From the NCBI GenBank assembly GCA_009823505.1, contig VZQC01009601.1, positions 508,171-572,170 of the forward strand: a stretch of DNA of 64,000 nt, read 5' to 3'. The notes below the pieces were generated by a model, which had not been told where the DNA came from, searched no databases, and worked only from the letters and a program-made list of their open reading frames with translations. The stretch comes from Rhizomys pruinosus (taxonomy: Eukaryota > Chordata > Mammalia > Rodentia > Spalacidae). Both the position numbers and the translations under genes were made by a program. Positions 1 through 10,847 of this stretch are shown one piece after another. Position 1 is the stretch's first letter, and each line of letters opens with the position of its first letter.

Positions 1-349
1 GTGGGGAGGACATCACACAGCAGCGTGAAGGTACCTAAAGCCACTGAGAGGAACGATTAGAAACCTCTGTAAACTTAGAGCAGGCAGTGGTTCTTTAGAT
101 AGGAAACAAAATAAAAGCAACCACTGGGAAAATACAGTGGACTTTACTGAAATTAAAAACTTGTGTGCTTTAAGCAATACATGAAGTAAAAAGACAGCCT
201 AAAGAACAGGAAGAAACACAAAGTGTGTATGAGATGAGGACTTTCCAGAAAAGAGATGATTCGATAACAAAATGACAAGCTGATTAAAAATGGGCACAGA
301 ATTTAAATAGACGCTTCTCCAAAGCAGACACATAAAAGACCAGGAAACC

Positions 350-440
350 AGAGCTGGAGCGATGGCTCAGTGGTTAAGAGCACTGGCTGTACTTGCAGAG
401 GATGCAGGTTCGATTCCCAGCACCCACATGGCAACTGACA
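350..440 (+). mobile_element. B2-type SINE, 5' fragment
   Basis: Starts with the tRNA-derived B2 head (gctggagcgatggctcag) and contains the B-box-like stretch gttcgattcccagcaccc, then breaks off into a reverse B1-like segment. It has no A-rich tail of its own. The same fragment is present in copy 2 at about 11912-12002 with a C/T difference in the head. An open frame across it is a by-product of the repeat. Confidence 0.8.
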
Positions 441-467
441 AGTGCTGTGGATACCCAGACATTTATT

Positions 468-585
468 TGCACATCCTGGGACAGGGCTTCTCTACGTAGC
501 CCAAGCCAGGTCCTGTTCTCTAGAGCCTCCTGCTGTTGCTTTCCAGAGGTAGGGATATGGGTGTGCACCACCGTGCTCAGTCACC
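468..585 (-). mobile_element. Degenerate B1 SINE, reverse
   Basis: Reads as a diverged reverse B1: a gacagggcttctctacgtag block and, further on, a gtgtgcaccaccgtgctcag block matching the start of the B1 consensus on the other strand. The middle is strongly diverged. Also present in copy 2 at about 12032-12147. Confidence 0.6.
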
Positions 586-594
586 CAGACTACT

Positions 595-822
595 TCTCTT
601 TTTTAATTATTTAATTCTTTATTTTATGAGAATGTGGGTATTGCTTCCATGTAGGTAAGTGTACCCATGTCATGCAGTGCCCACAGAGGTCAGAAGAAGT
701 TGTCAGATCCCTTGGACTAGAGTTACACAGTTGTTAGCCACTATGTGGGTGCTGGGAATTGAACCTAGGTCATCTACAAGAGCAGTTAGTGCTCTTGACC
801 GCTGATCCAACTCTTCAGGCCC
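595..822 (-). mobile_element. B2/B3 SINE, reverse, old
   Basis: Begins with a T-rich stretch (the tail in reverse), then the reverse B2/B3 body: a gtcagaagaag block, a gtgggtgctgggaattgaac block and the reversed head ending in gctcttgaccgctgatccaa. It lacks the 17-bp internal duplication of the young B2 copies elsewhere in the window. Copy 2 carries it at about 12157-12384. Confidence 0.8.
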
Positions 823-1701
823 ACCCAGAGTACTTCTTAACCGATGTTTGACATGTAGGTCATTCTCGCAGGCTGTGGACAACCTTTGGCTTACATATAA
901 CCCCCTTTTCCTGCCTTGGGGTACAAGCTCTTTTGTTCTGCTTCAACTCCAGACTCCTTCTGTCTCTGAGTCCCAGCTGCATCTATCTGCCTCCTTCTTT
1001 GGCGACTGGCTCTCATATGCTGGGACCAGTCTCCAAAATACCTTTGCAAACATTAGGATAGCTAGGGTCAAAATGACAAACACAGCATGTTTGGCGAGGA
1101 TGGGAAGACTTCTGAGCACCCACACAACAGTGCTAAGACTGTGAACATGCATAACTCCTTTGGAAACAACTGGAGAGTTCCTTAACAGGTTGAGCAGCAT
1201 TACCTTCCCAGACAGCATGTCCACCTCCTCGTATGTACTCAGGAAGAACAAAAAAATATGACCACAAAACACTTGCACAAGAATGTTCATAACATATTAT
1301 TTACCAATCCAAAGGTAGAAACAACTGTTTCATCTATCTGTCTATGCACCATCCATCTATCCATCCAGCTACCTCTACAGTCAAATTCATGCAGATTTTA
1401 AAAAGCTTAATTTTGTGGTAGATAAATCATATCTAAATTAAAAATACTAGCCATCTAATATAGTTACTGAGACAATTAAAATACGAATACTTCCCTCTCG
1501 TTGTGCATGTTTTACATGTGTGTCTGATCTTTACTGCCTTTGCCCATGTTATTTCACACATGTGGCCTCTGTTTTCACACCTTTCTCAAGTTCTGCAGGT
1601 GCCTACATATGCATTGCTCCCTAGGACAGCTTGCGTGTTGGCCTCAAGTCGCTTTGAATGTCTGAAGCTTTTTTCCGAAGTGTTCCTCAGGAGAGGCACA
1701 A

Positions 1702-2010
1702 GGACAGTCCTCCTGAAGGATCCCCAGGGGAGACACAGGGACAGTCCTGAAGGATTGCCAGGAGAGGCATAGGGACAGTCCTCTTGAAGGATCCCCAGGA
1801 CAGACACAGGGACAGTCCTCCTGAAGGATCCCCAGGGGAGACACAGGGACAGTCCTCCTGAAGGATCCCCAGGGGAGACACAGGGACAGTCCTCCTGAAG
1901 GATCCCCAGGGGAGACACAGGGACAGTCCTCCTGAAGGATCCCCAGGACAGACACAGGGACAGTCCTCCTGAAGGATGCCCAGGAGAGGCACAGGGCCAG
2001 TCCTCCTGAA
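1702..2010. repeat. 37-bp minisatellite, about 8 units (copy 1)
   Basis: Tandem units beginning ggacagtcct and ending agacacag, period 37 bp. One unit is 34 bp through a 3-bp loss, and the last is a partial unit. Three consecutive units in the middle are identical. Because 37 is not a multiple of three, the array gives open frames in all three reverse frames; these overlapping Pro/Ser/Cys-rich ORFs are not genes. The second copy of the block has three fewer units. Confidence 0.95.
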
Positions 2011-2199
2011 GCGGGGCCTCTAACAGCCTCCACCTTGCACTCAAGTCTGTCTCGCTCTCGTGATTCCCCCAGCTCCCATCCTCCTGCCTGCATCTTAAAC
2101 ACTCTGTTTTCTCCCACCGTAGAGTACCACTGTCGGGAAGTCGAGATGATCGTCCTTTCTCTTGTCAAATTGTTTTAAGCTACCATGCAATGGCGTAGG

Positions 2200-2480
2200 T
2201 TACATTATGGCATTTGTGTACATACACTTTACTCTCACTCATCGGCTTCCCCCGTCCCCCCCAACCCCCGGCCCCCCCATCCTGGTCCCCCTCCTCCTCC
2301 CTACACACGACCCCCTCTGCTTTCATGTCCCGGGTATTTCATAACCCTTTCTTCCTCTCCTCTCCTTTGACCTACCCTCCTCCCTCTGCATGGTCTCTCT
2401 TCTATTTTCATGACCTACACATCTTTCAAAACATCTTTATAACCAATAGGCTTATTGACCATATAGCTATGGTCAAGACG
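2200..2480 (-). mobile_element. Possible L1 3'-UTR relic, antisense
   Basis: A pyrimidine-rich stretch with C-runs and the phrase gcatggtctctcttctattt resembles antisense rodent L1 3'-UTR sequence, as do better-supported pieces at 5950-6060 and 60060-60140. No ORF2 sequence is attached. The same stretch occurs in copy 2 at about 13642-13922. The family call is from memory and tentative. Confidence 0.35.
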
Positions 2481-2929
2481 AAATACATGACAGGCTTCAG
2501 CAAGGGTATGAAGGCCTGGGAACACTTAAACATAACTGCTAAGAGTGTGAAAATGGACTTCTTAGTCACAGTGGCCACTCAACTCACGTTGGACAGCTCC
2601 TGTGCCTGTGACCCCCCTGCTGTACAGCAAAGACACTCAGCTGTGGCTGAGTGCAAAGCAAACCATGTAGGTACCCCCGAAAGAGACCAGGGCACCAAGA
2701 CGGCCCTACCCAGGTCATCCTCTGGACCCAGGGCTCAATTTACAGGAAGTAGAAAGTACAAAGCATGAACTCACCCACACTGCAAATATGCAATTTCAAA
2801 ATGGGGATCCAGAAAATTCTGTTATCATACTACCCAGGGTTTAGCAGATAAATTATAACACAGGGATAAAGAGAGATGTACAGATTCCAACACTTCACTA
2901 TATCACTGTTGATCCAGGCATACTGATTT

Positions 2930-3012
2930 AGAATCCCAGCACTCGGAAGGTGGAGGCAGGAGGATCGCTGTGAGTTTGAGGCCAGCCTGGGCTATAGCAT
3001 AAATTCAAGGCA
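2930..3012 (+). mobile_element. B1 SINE fragment
   Basis: Sense B1 core: aatcccagcactcggaaggt, then gaggcaggaggatc and gaggccagcctgggctat. It ends before the second half of B1 and has no tail. Also in copy 2 at about 14372-14452. Confidence 0.85.
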
Positions 3013-3241
3013 AGCCGAAGTGCTGGTTACGAACGTTTCGTGTTAACATAACTTGCTTAGTTATTTCTTCATGGCTTTCTCTGGGTTTCTTTTAAAGAAG
3101 CAGAAGTTAGCGAAGGCGAAGCTCCTCAAGCCGAGATGCCTCTGACAAGCTAATTTCTTTGATTTATGATCTTTAAATTTCCGTACCAAACCTTTTCGCC
3201 TAAGTGGCATCTGCACTCCCCCCTGCATTCACATTGAAGAA

Positions 3242-3242
3242 N
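3242..3242. other. Single N: contig join
   Basis: One N separates the end of duplicated copy 1 from unrelated sequence beginning aagctccctcc. In copy 2 the corresponding sequence continues gattacactctctgcc instead. The N therefore marks a join of unknown size rather than an uncertain base. Confidence 0.9.
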
Positions 3243-4981
3243 AAGCTCCCTCCACCCAAGTGTGTCACGTTGACACTAAAGCTGTCCAGCACAGTTTCCT
3301 TTAGTGATTGTACACACTGGTAGCAACAGTCTGTTCTTTCCTTCCACCTTTATATGGGGAGTGAACTCAAGGTGGTGGGCTTACAGGACAAACACTCTAA
3401 CCTTCAAAGCCACCTTGCTTGCCTCACTTCTCTATAGAGTTAAAATTGGAACATTTTTCACATTAAATATCTGGGCTCTCTCTTCTCTAGGATCTGTATC
3501 CTGTACTCTGCTTGCTTAGGGACTTGCTGGATAATTCTGTGAGACCTACTTTCTTTTCATTTATTGTCTGTTCATTTAGCATGGTATTTGCCTGATAACT
3601 TGAGAGGGATTTCCTTAAAGGAACTGAATAAGTCTCCCAGCATTTCTGTGGATAGCACTGACACATACTCACTACTCCCGTGGGCAGTCCACATCTGCCT
3701 GGGCCTTAACTCCCCACTTTCACAGAGGCTGGAGAGCAGCCAAAGTCGTGCGAACAAGCCCTTCTCAGCACCTTACTTGTGGGTTCACACAGCTCAGTGT
3801 GGGCACAGCCTCATAGCTTCATGGTGGCATCATGGATTTACAGATCTCAGTCCCTAGGTTTCCTTTTAAGCTTTTTGTCAATCTCTTCTGAGTTCTAACT
3901 TCTTACTACCTTATATTACTATGCTAGATGCAATGTATCTGACACATGTCCTCAGGATACACACAAGTGCTTGAGAATCAGTAAAAACAAACCTTGCCAA
4001 TAGAGACTTTTTAGAGAGCCCTTTAATGAGGCTGGCTTTTTTTTGGGGGGCGGGGGCTTCCAGTTCAGTTTGTTCCTTCGTAAGGCTGTTCACTGGTTTC
4101 ATTCTTTCCATGTGCTTTGAGACTTCCTGGCCAACTGGAAGCTGGGATGGGGAAGGCACTATGGCAGTGGGGGTGGGGAGGAATGTCATGAAGCTCTCTG
4201 CTCTTACTCGAATGCAGTCTTATTCCTTAAATCAAGACTGCTTGGGTTGCTGCAAGTCTGATTAATTTACAGAGTTCTGAAAACGCTTGTTTTGACCCTT
4301 TTTGCCAGTTTTCATGTTGCTTTCCTGGAGAAGCTCTGTGGGGAAGGGGGGGCCACATACTCTGCTACTCCCAACCTGCTTCTCTACCTCCATCTTCAGG
4401 CAGTGCCTTTTAGAACCTCTCCCTGATCCAGCCAGTAATCCTTTGCAGACTGATGCTCTTCAAGCTTCCTGCCTCCCTGAGTTGCAATTTTAAGAAAAGG
4501 ATTCTGGGTTCCTCTGGGATCAGATAAAAGCTTTAAATACTTGGTTCATGAACTTCTCACACCCCATGGGTCTTTTACCTCTTCCCTGCTCTTGCCTAGA
4601 GTTATTAGATGGCTGCTATAGCTCGCTGCTTGCTACATGAACAATAAGGGATAACGGTTTTCATTTTAGAAGTAGATGAGTCAGTAAGAGACACAACTAG
4701 TCCAACAGTGGTGCTAATAAAATAACACAGGAAGCAATTAGAAATGAGAGGGTTTAGGAGAAGAGTAATAGAAGCTCAGGCCAAGTCACCAGAGATGAGT
4801 CCTCTAGGGGTCTGCTGAACCACCTGCAACACAGTGTGCCGATCCACAGTAGAGTCTTCTCTGCTGCCTCGGATTTCTGTAAACAAATTGTTCTACTGAT
4901 ATACTTCTATACCACCATATTTTGGCAACTTAATATTTTTTTAACATATTTTAACTTGTGGCCTATAAAAATAAGGCAGTC
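3243..4981. other. Non-repeat stretch, no gene seen
   Basis: About 1.7 kb with no repeat I recognise and no convincing exon. Open frames are under 100 codons and lack similarity I can name. A G-rich run (about 4042-4052) and AT-rich DNA near 4925-4960 are the only compositional features. Confidence 0.5.
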
Positions 4982-5229
4982 GGGGGCTGGAGAGATAGCC
5001 TAGTGGTTAAGAGTACCGACTGCTCTTGCAGAGGACCCGGGTTCGATCCCCAGCACCCACATGGTGGCTAAGAACCGTCTGTAACTCCAATTCCAGGAGA
5101 ACACCACTTCCAGAGGAATCTGAGACCCTCTTCTGACCTCTGCAGCATTGCATGACACGGGTGCACAGACCTACATGCAGACGGTACATTCATACACATA
5201 CAAAAATAAATAAATTTAAAAAAATTTAA
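4982..5229 (+). mobile_element. B2 SINE, full length, young type
   Basis: A full element from gggggctggagagatag to an A-rich tail, flanked by a 15-bp target-site duplication aaaaataaggcagtc at 4967-4981 and 5230-5244. It carries the internal 17-bp duplication (aactccaattccaggag followed by a diverged second copy). The A and B boxes of the tRNA-derived promoter are recognisable in the first 70 bp. A 60-codon frame on the reverse strand is a property of the SINE consensus. Confidence 0.95.
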
Positions 5230-5279
5230 AAAAATAAGGCAGTCATTGTTGGCAATTACATCTTAAGGGTTTGCTGTTG

Positions 5280-5358
5280 TTTTGCAGTACAGGGATTGAA
5301 CCCTGGACTTCACACATGCTAGGCAAGGGCTCTGCCACTGAGTTACAGCTTCAGCCTG
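5280..5358 (-). mobile_element. ID SINE, reverse
   Basis: Reverse ID-type element: gggattgaaccctggac, acatgctaggcaagggctct and gccactgagttacagc match the reversed ID consensus. It lies immediately before a reverse B1, so the two may form a single B4-like composite. Confidence 0.75.
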
Positions 5359-5371
5359 TTCTCTATATTTT

Positions 5372-5512
5372 GTTTTGTGACAAGTTCTCACTGAATTACC
5401 CAGGGTGACCTGGAGCTCTCTGTGTAGCTCAGGCAGGACTTGATCATGTGGTTCTCTTGCCTCAGCCTCCAGAGTAGCTGGGATCAGGGCCGGGGCCACC
5501 AGGCTGGCTTCT
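5372..5512 (-). mobile_element. B1 SINE, reverse, old
   Basis: Reverse B1 with the phrases gtgacctggagctctctgtg, tgcctcagcctccagagtag and gccaccaggctggct. It is strongly diverged from the young B1 copies further right. Confidence 0.75.
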
Positions 5513-6787
5513 ACTTTAGGATCCATATGTGGACATTTCTATTTCATAGACAATATTGTGTGGGCTTTCTGAAAAAAAGCTATTAACGCTGTAAATGGTT
5601 TGAGTCTGCCTGGAATCCTAGCATCATGTTGGGTTTTAAATTATTGGTATCAGATGGTTAGGGAAGGGTAATGAATGTTCCCAGAGGACACTGGTGAAGA
5701 TCGTAGTAAGGTTGCCACATTCTGTTGGCCAGGTCACATTTTACTTGAATTATTGTCCAAAGCAATAAACGCTCCATTTTCCCACCTGCCCCTAACAAAG
5801 AGGCCCCATGGTTCATAGGGGCAAAAGGTCAGCCTCACTATAACACATCGTGGGAATGAGCTGTGTCTCCACAGCTCCGCCTGCTCTCAAGCATTCAGAC
5901 ACAGTTCACGTGTAGTCTCAGAAGGGCTACAAAGAACTGCCAAAAGCTCCACTGAATTTTTTTTTATGAAAAATTTTTTATTGAAGTTTTGTGCATTTCA
6001 TACAACGTTTCTTAATCAAATTTATACCCATTCCCCCTTCAATGGCCCCCACCCTGCCAGAGCTCATGCATTCTGCCATGCATGTCTTTCACCTTTTTCT
6101 CAGTCTTTTTTAAATTTTTTGATGCTGAAGTTGACTTTTTTGGGCAGAAGTTTACTGTTTCCATCAGCTCTTTGACCCAGTCTTTCTTCTTGTTGTTCCT
6201 TCCAATATGTATATATACATGCCCCATATACACCAAAATTGTGGTGTCTGGAAATAAACTATAGGTTAATTCCAAAACATGTTTAGGGATTCACATTTGA
6301 CAGTAGAGTTATACACAGGTAAAGAAAAACTATCACTTTACAATCCTACATTACATAGTAAGTTGATGAGTAACACCAGGTATTATATTTACCAAAAAAG
6401 AAAGAAAGAAAAAGAATTATTCAGTTTGCCTTACAAATAGAGATTTGGTGCTAGGATCCAAAAATGAGGGATACCATATGTCATTTGTCTTTCTGGGACT
6501 GTGTTACTTCACTTAGCATAATGGCTTCTAGTTCCACTGACCTGCAAAGTTCATGATGTCATCTTTCTTTACCACTGCATAAAATTCCATTGTGTAACTG
6601 TAACACATTTTTTTTTTATCCACTTGTCAGTTGAGGAGCATTTGGGTTGGTTCCAGCTCTTCGCTATTGTGAAGAGGCTGCAATAAACATAGATATGCAT
6701 GTATCTCTATGATAGGATGAGTCTTGTGGGTATACACCCAGGAGTGGTATGGCTGGGTCAGGTGGTAGGCTCATTTTGAATCTTTTA

Positions 6788-6826
6788 AGCAGTATGGAGA
6801 ACTCATTTTGAGTTCTCCATACTGCT
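6788..6826. repeat. Perfect 18-bp inverted repeat
   Basis: Arm 1 agcagtatggagaactca (6788-6805), loop ttt, arm 2 tgagttctccatactgct (6809-6826). It lies in the L1. From memory, canonical L1 has only the second arm (tctccatactgctttcc), so the first arm looks like a local inverted duplication. Confidence 0.9.
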
Positions 6827-7221
6827 TTCCATAGTGGTTGTAAGAGTTTACATTCCCACCAGCATGGGAGTGAATGTTCCCCTTTCTCCACAACCTCTCC
6901 AGCATTTGGTATCATTTGTTTTCTGGATCATAGCCATTCTTATCAGAGTGAAATGATATCTTAAAGTGGTTTTAATTTGCATTTCCTGAATTATTAACAA
7001 TGTTGAACACTTTTTAAGATGTTTCTCAGCCATCTCTGTTTCCTCACTTTTGAAGTCTCTGTTCAGCTCTTTACTCCATCTTTTGAGTGAGTCATTTGTT
7101 TTCTTCTTTATTTTGTGAGTAGTTTATATATTCTGGATGTTAATGCTGGGTCAGATGTATCACTGGTAAAGGTTTCCTGCCATTCTGTGGGTTTTCTCTT
7201 CACTTCTTTGATTGTTTCTTT

Positions 7222-7937
7222 TGCTATACAGAAGATTTTGAGTTTAATAAGGTCCCACTTGTCAATTGTTGACCTTATTTCCTGCACAGCTGCTGTCTGA
7301 TTTAGAAAGTCTTTTCCTACCCCTATGTCTTGTAGGTTGCTGCCAACATTTTCTTCTATCATTTCAGAGTTTGAGGTTTCACATTGAGGTCTTTGATCCT
7401 TGCTATACAGAAGATTTTGAGTTTAATAAGGTCCCACTTGTCAATTGTTGACCTTATTTCCTGCACAGCTGCTGTCTGATTTAGAAAGTCTTTTCCTACC
7501 CCTATGTCTTGTAGGTTGCTGCCAACATTTTCTTCTATCATTTCAGAGTTTGAGGTTTCACATTGAGGTCTTTGATCCTTGCTATACAGAAGATTTTGAG
7601 TTTAATAAGGTCCCACTTGTCAATTGTTGACCTTATTTCCTGCACAGCTGCTGTCTGATTTAGAAAGTCTTTTCCTACCCCTATGTCTTGTAGGTTGCTG
7701 CCAACATTTTCTTCTATCATTTCAGAGTTTGAGGTTTCACATTGAGGTCTTTGATCCTTGCTATACAGAAGATTTTGAGTTTAATAAGGTCCCACTTGTC
7801 AATTGTTGACCTTATTTCCTGCACAGCTGCTGTCTGATTTAGAAAGTCTTTTCCTACCCCTATGTCTTGTAGGTTGCTGCCAACATTTTCTTCTATCATT
7901 TCAGAGTTTGAGGTTTCACATTGAGGTCTTTGATCCA
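7222..7937 (-). repeat. Four 179-bp tandem units within L1 ORF2
   Basis: Units start tgctatacagaag at 7222, 7401, 7580 and 7759 and show no difference that I can see, except at the very end of the last unit, where normal L1 sequence (tttgatccatttggag) resumes. The unit is a segment of L1 ORF2. 179 bp is not a multiple of three, so the array shifts the reverse frame at each unit and could not encode a continuous protein. Confidence 0.97.
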
Positions 7938-8168
7938 TTTGGAGTTGATTTTTGTACAGGGCGAGAAGTAGGGGTTTAATTTTATTCTTCTACAAGTGGT
8001 GATCCTGTTTTGCCAACACCATTTGTTGAAGATGCTGTCTTTCCTCCACTGAGTCTTCTTGGCCCCTTTGTCAAATATGAGATTAGCTGAAATTGCATGT
8101 GCTCAAGTTTGGATCTTCAATTTTGTTCCATTGGTCTACGGGTCTGTTTTTGTGCCAGTACCAGGCTG

Positions 8169-9309
8169 AAGTTTGATTGGTTTGCCTCTGCACTAAATGT
8201 AAATGGAGCAGGAGTGGCCTGGAAAACTTCAGATAAGGAAACGAGAGGCTTTGGTCCAGTGCCTTTCAGGAAAACCTACCCAGGCTTATTCTAAGTATAG
8301 TATATTTTTCCCCACATTTTGATTTTTAAGCTTTTACTATTTAAAATACATTTTCTACATGTTTGGTTTGATGTCACGATTTTAAGAAAGGCCCAGCCAC
8401 CTTACAAATCAAGAAGCAAGACTCTAACAGTAAAGTAGATGGTATGTGGGTGAAGAAAGAGCAACTGCCACTCAAAGCCTGGACCCCAGGACTGGAAGAA
8501 CTTCCGGAATGCTTATGAAAATGGATCTGTCTAGACCTTTCATTGCCCTTGTAACCCAAAATCTAGGATTGGCGATGTGACTTTAAACCCTTTCTTTCCC
8601 AGAATGTTAAGTCCTCTTCAACTTAAGAGCCATCAACTAAGGGCTTCATAGAACTCCTTTCTCCCCATTAGCACAAGTGATGAAAACAATACTACCCCTA
8701 GCACGGACCATATTCCATATCTCTGTTGTGGACTTGGCTCACCTAGAGAGATTATTCTGCCATAGGCTAATTTCCTTCCTCCTAGTCATGAACTGTTGTA
8801 AACACTTATCATAACTCTTGTCTGATCTTCTTTATAAAACATCAGTTTCTCCCTAACACACCATATGGAAGGCAGGAGAGGGTGTCAGACAACAAACTCT
8901 TGAGATCAAAGGCTTTCTGAACTGAAAGGTAGGTTGAGTCTTATGGACTCTAAGCAGAACAGAAGGACCTGACCCGGGACAGTTTTCAGATTCAGTCTGC
9001 TAAGGGAATACTGCTTGAATTATTGCAAGACTAGAGAGCTGTTGGGAAATGTCCACCGAGACAGAACAGAGAGCATCTTTTTATAAGGAAAGCGAGGAAG
9101 GAGCCGACAGGGCCTATGTGGGGCTCTGGCTAAGAGGGCAGTGTTACCTAAAGCAGAAGGGGATGCAGCTGATCCAGAGGCTGGCCCATAGGAGAGCTGT
9201 GTGGCTGCTGGGTGGGTTAGGCCTGTAAGCAGGGTTCAGTGAAGCCGCAGGATCCTAATAGGATTCAAGCTAAGGCATTTATTCATTGTTTATTCATTTA
9301 TTTATTTTG
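8169..9309. other. Non-repeat stretch, no gene seen
   Basis: About 1.1 kb between the L1 and an ID-like element. It holds no repeat I recognise. Open frames are short and unremarkable. Confidence 0.5.
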
Positions 9310-9382
9310 TTGGGCTAGGGATCCCATCCAAAGCCTTTATACATGCTAGACGAGTGTTCTACCACTAACCTACAACTCTCAA
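9310..9382 (-). mobile_element. ID-like SINE, reverse, decayed
   Basis: Reverse ID features (gctagggatcccatccaaagc, atacatgctagacgagtgtt, ctaccactaacctacaactc) with many substitutions. Confidence 0.6.
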
Positions 9383-9397
9383 GATTTTTAAAATACT

Positions 9398-9557
9398 TGG
9401 GGAGGAAAGATGGCTCAGTGGTTAAGGGTACTGGCTGCTCTTCCAGAGGACCTGGGTTTGTCAACAACCAGTAACTGAAGCTCTAGAGGATCTAATCCCC
9501 TACTCTGGCCTTGGTGGAGACAGACAGACACACACACAGAAGGAGAGAGAGAGAGAC

Positions 9558-9601
<44 letters not shown>
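9398..9601 (+). mobile_element. B2/B3 SINE with CA/GA-expanded tail
   Basis: A sense B2-type head (aaagatggctcagtggttaa) with the middle shortened. It runs at about 9520 into CA repeats and then an 80-bp GA-rich microsatellite that replaces the usual A-rich tail. It is an old copy. Confidence 0.75.
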
Positions 9602-9604
<3 letters not shown>

Positions 9605-10440
9605 TTAAAAATATCTTCAAGAATGTCAGTGTTTTGTTCTAAGCTACAGCTGGTTAACTAATTAACCTCTCCTGCCCCCCCCACTTCCCTTCCTTCCTTC
9701 CTTCCTTGTTCCTCTTGCGATGAATTTAGGACTTTTAGGATTTTTCTCTTGTCCCCACTCTGACATTAAAAAGGACAAATGAATGAATATAAGTCCTGTG
9801 TCTCAGTAATCTTCCTGGGTCCTGACTGTAGTCACTGTAGTCGCTGCTTTCTCGGTCACCTCCCAGCAGCCTTTATACTTGGCAATAACGTTATAGGCAC
9901 AGAGCTGAGTCCAGAGGACACCTGACTCCAGGCTCTTGAGTCCCAACACAAAGTACTGAACCAAAGACACATGGTTAGAAATAGAAATAGAGACCATTTA
10001 TTATTTTTTTTTTTTGGTCTTTTCGAGACATTTATTAAGACAATTAAAACACTGCAAAGGTTAGGAGGAGGCTAGTGAACTGAGGAAAAGTTCAAAAAGT
10101 GCTGGGCCAACACACGTGACCCTTTGCAGGACGTTCATCGAACCCGCCCCTCCCGCATTTGTGGAGCTCAAGCTGATCTCATGTGTGCTCTGCTTGTTCT
10201 ATGAAGCCCAGGTGAGGAATAGTCTCCAGACTTTCTCTGCAAACCAACCTAAGCGTGCTTTCTTCATTACGTGAAGCCCAGCTGGCGAAGGGCTCCAGTC
10301 TTTCTCTGTCAACCAGCTTCTTCAGTAAGTTACTGTAACTTTCTCCTGTCTCTATTCTCCTACTTTAGGGAACTTGCTGGTGGATTCCAAAGCATCAGTA
10401 AGTCTGGGAATCACTTGGGAACACTAAAAATGCACATTGC
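9602..10440. other. Non-repeat stretch with imperfect tandem
   Basis: No gene recognised. A TTCC microsatellite lies near 9688-9707 and a T-run at 10001-10014. An imperfect two-copy tandem lies at about 10191-10330: each half holds a tgaagcccag block about 25 bp before a ctttctctg block. A reverse aataaa sits just inside the T-run, which could mark the 3' end of an antisense retrocopy, but I could not find a matching target-site duplication. Confidence 0.4.
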
Positions 10441-10562
10441 TGGCCCAGCATAAGAGCACTTGCCTGTGATACCATCATTCAGAGATTGAGACAGGGCTCA
10501 TGAGTTTGAGGCCAGCATGGGCAGCTTAGTGAGTTCCAGGCCAGCCTGGGTTACTCAGCACA
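10440..10562 (+). mobile_element. B1-like SINE, sense, old
   Basis: Sense B1 remnants: tgagtttgaggccagcatgg, gtgagttccaggccagcctg. The left half is poorly conserved. Confidence 0.6.
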
Positions 10563-10687
10563 ACTTTACTTCAAAAATATCCTCCCCCACCCCACCCCCC
10601 GCCAAAAGGTGTACCCCAGGCTCCAACCACAGGGCTTCTGGGCAGTAAATCTGAAACAGAATCCAGGAATCTGGGGTTTTGTTGTTG

Positions 10688-10812
10688 TTTAGTATTGTTT
10701 TGTTTTTGAGACAGAATTTCACTATGTGGCAGAGGCTGGCCTCTAACTTGGGATCCTCCCATCTCCACTTCCTGATGATAGGATTACAAGTGTGTGCCAC
10801 CACACCCAGCTT
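10688..10812 (-). mobile_element. B1 SINE, reverse
   Basis: Reverse B1: ttttgagacagaatttcac, aggctggcctctaacttggg, gtgtgtgccaccacacccag. It ends next to an unusual interleaved inverted repeat (10810-10847). Confidence 0.85.
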
Positions 10813-10847
10813 GATTAAAAAGGTGTGCTTTTTAATCAAGCACACCT
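10810..10847. repeat. Two interleaved inverted repeats
   Basis: Stem 1: cttgattaaaaa (10810-10821) with tttttaatcaag (10829-10840). Stem 2: aggtgtgctt (10821-10830) with aagcacacct (10838-10847). Each stem's partner falls in or next to the other's loop, so they exclude each other or, if shortened, could form an H-type pseudoknot in RNA. No known function. Confidence 0.85.

Larger units (their letters stand above)
1..3241. repeat. Duplicated block, copy 1 (ends at N)
   Basis: Nearly base-for-base the same as 11563-14683, in the same orientation. By eye there are about a dozen substitutions, a 9-bp stretch at 847-855 missing from the other copy, and three extra 37-bp minisatellite units (111 bp). 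Homology is already running at base 1 and stops at the single N at 3242. The block carries the same B2, B1, minisatellite and L1-like pieces as its partner and no gene. Low divergence plus termination at a gap favours an assembly overlap between haplotypes; a recent segmental duplication is the alternative. Confidence 0.95.
5950..8168 (-). mobile_element. LINE-1, 5'-truncated, antisense, with internal tandem
   Basis: The element reads right to left. A poly-T start at about 5957 is the reversed A tail, followed by 3'-UTR sequence and then the C-terminal part of the ORF2 reverse-transcriptase protein. Reverse-strand peptides show L1 ORF2 signatures: DPAIPLLGVYPQD, CWRGCGE, EMQIKTTLRYHF, KWDLIKLKIFC and ENVGSNLQDIG. 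The frame is broken by stops and shifts, so this is a dead copy. The homology stops near 8168 at gtgccagtaccaggctg, far short of a full ORF2, giving a 5' truncation. A fourfold 179-bp tandem lies at 7222-7937 and an 18-bp hairpin at 6788-6826. Confidence 0.9.

Noticed and set aside
7222..7937. CRISPR-like array at 7.2-7.9 kb
   Set aside because: Units are direct tandem copies without spacers, in a mammalian L1.
7108..7938. Repeated peptide frames at 7.1-7.9 kb as a tandem-repeat protein
   Set aside because: They are L1 ORF2 pieces on the reverse strand; the 179-bp period shifts frame and each stops.
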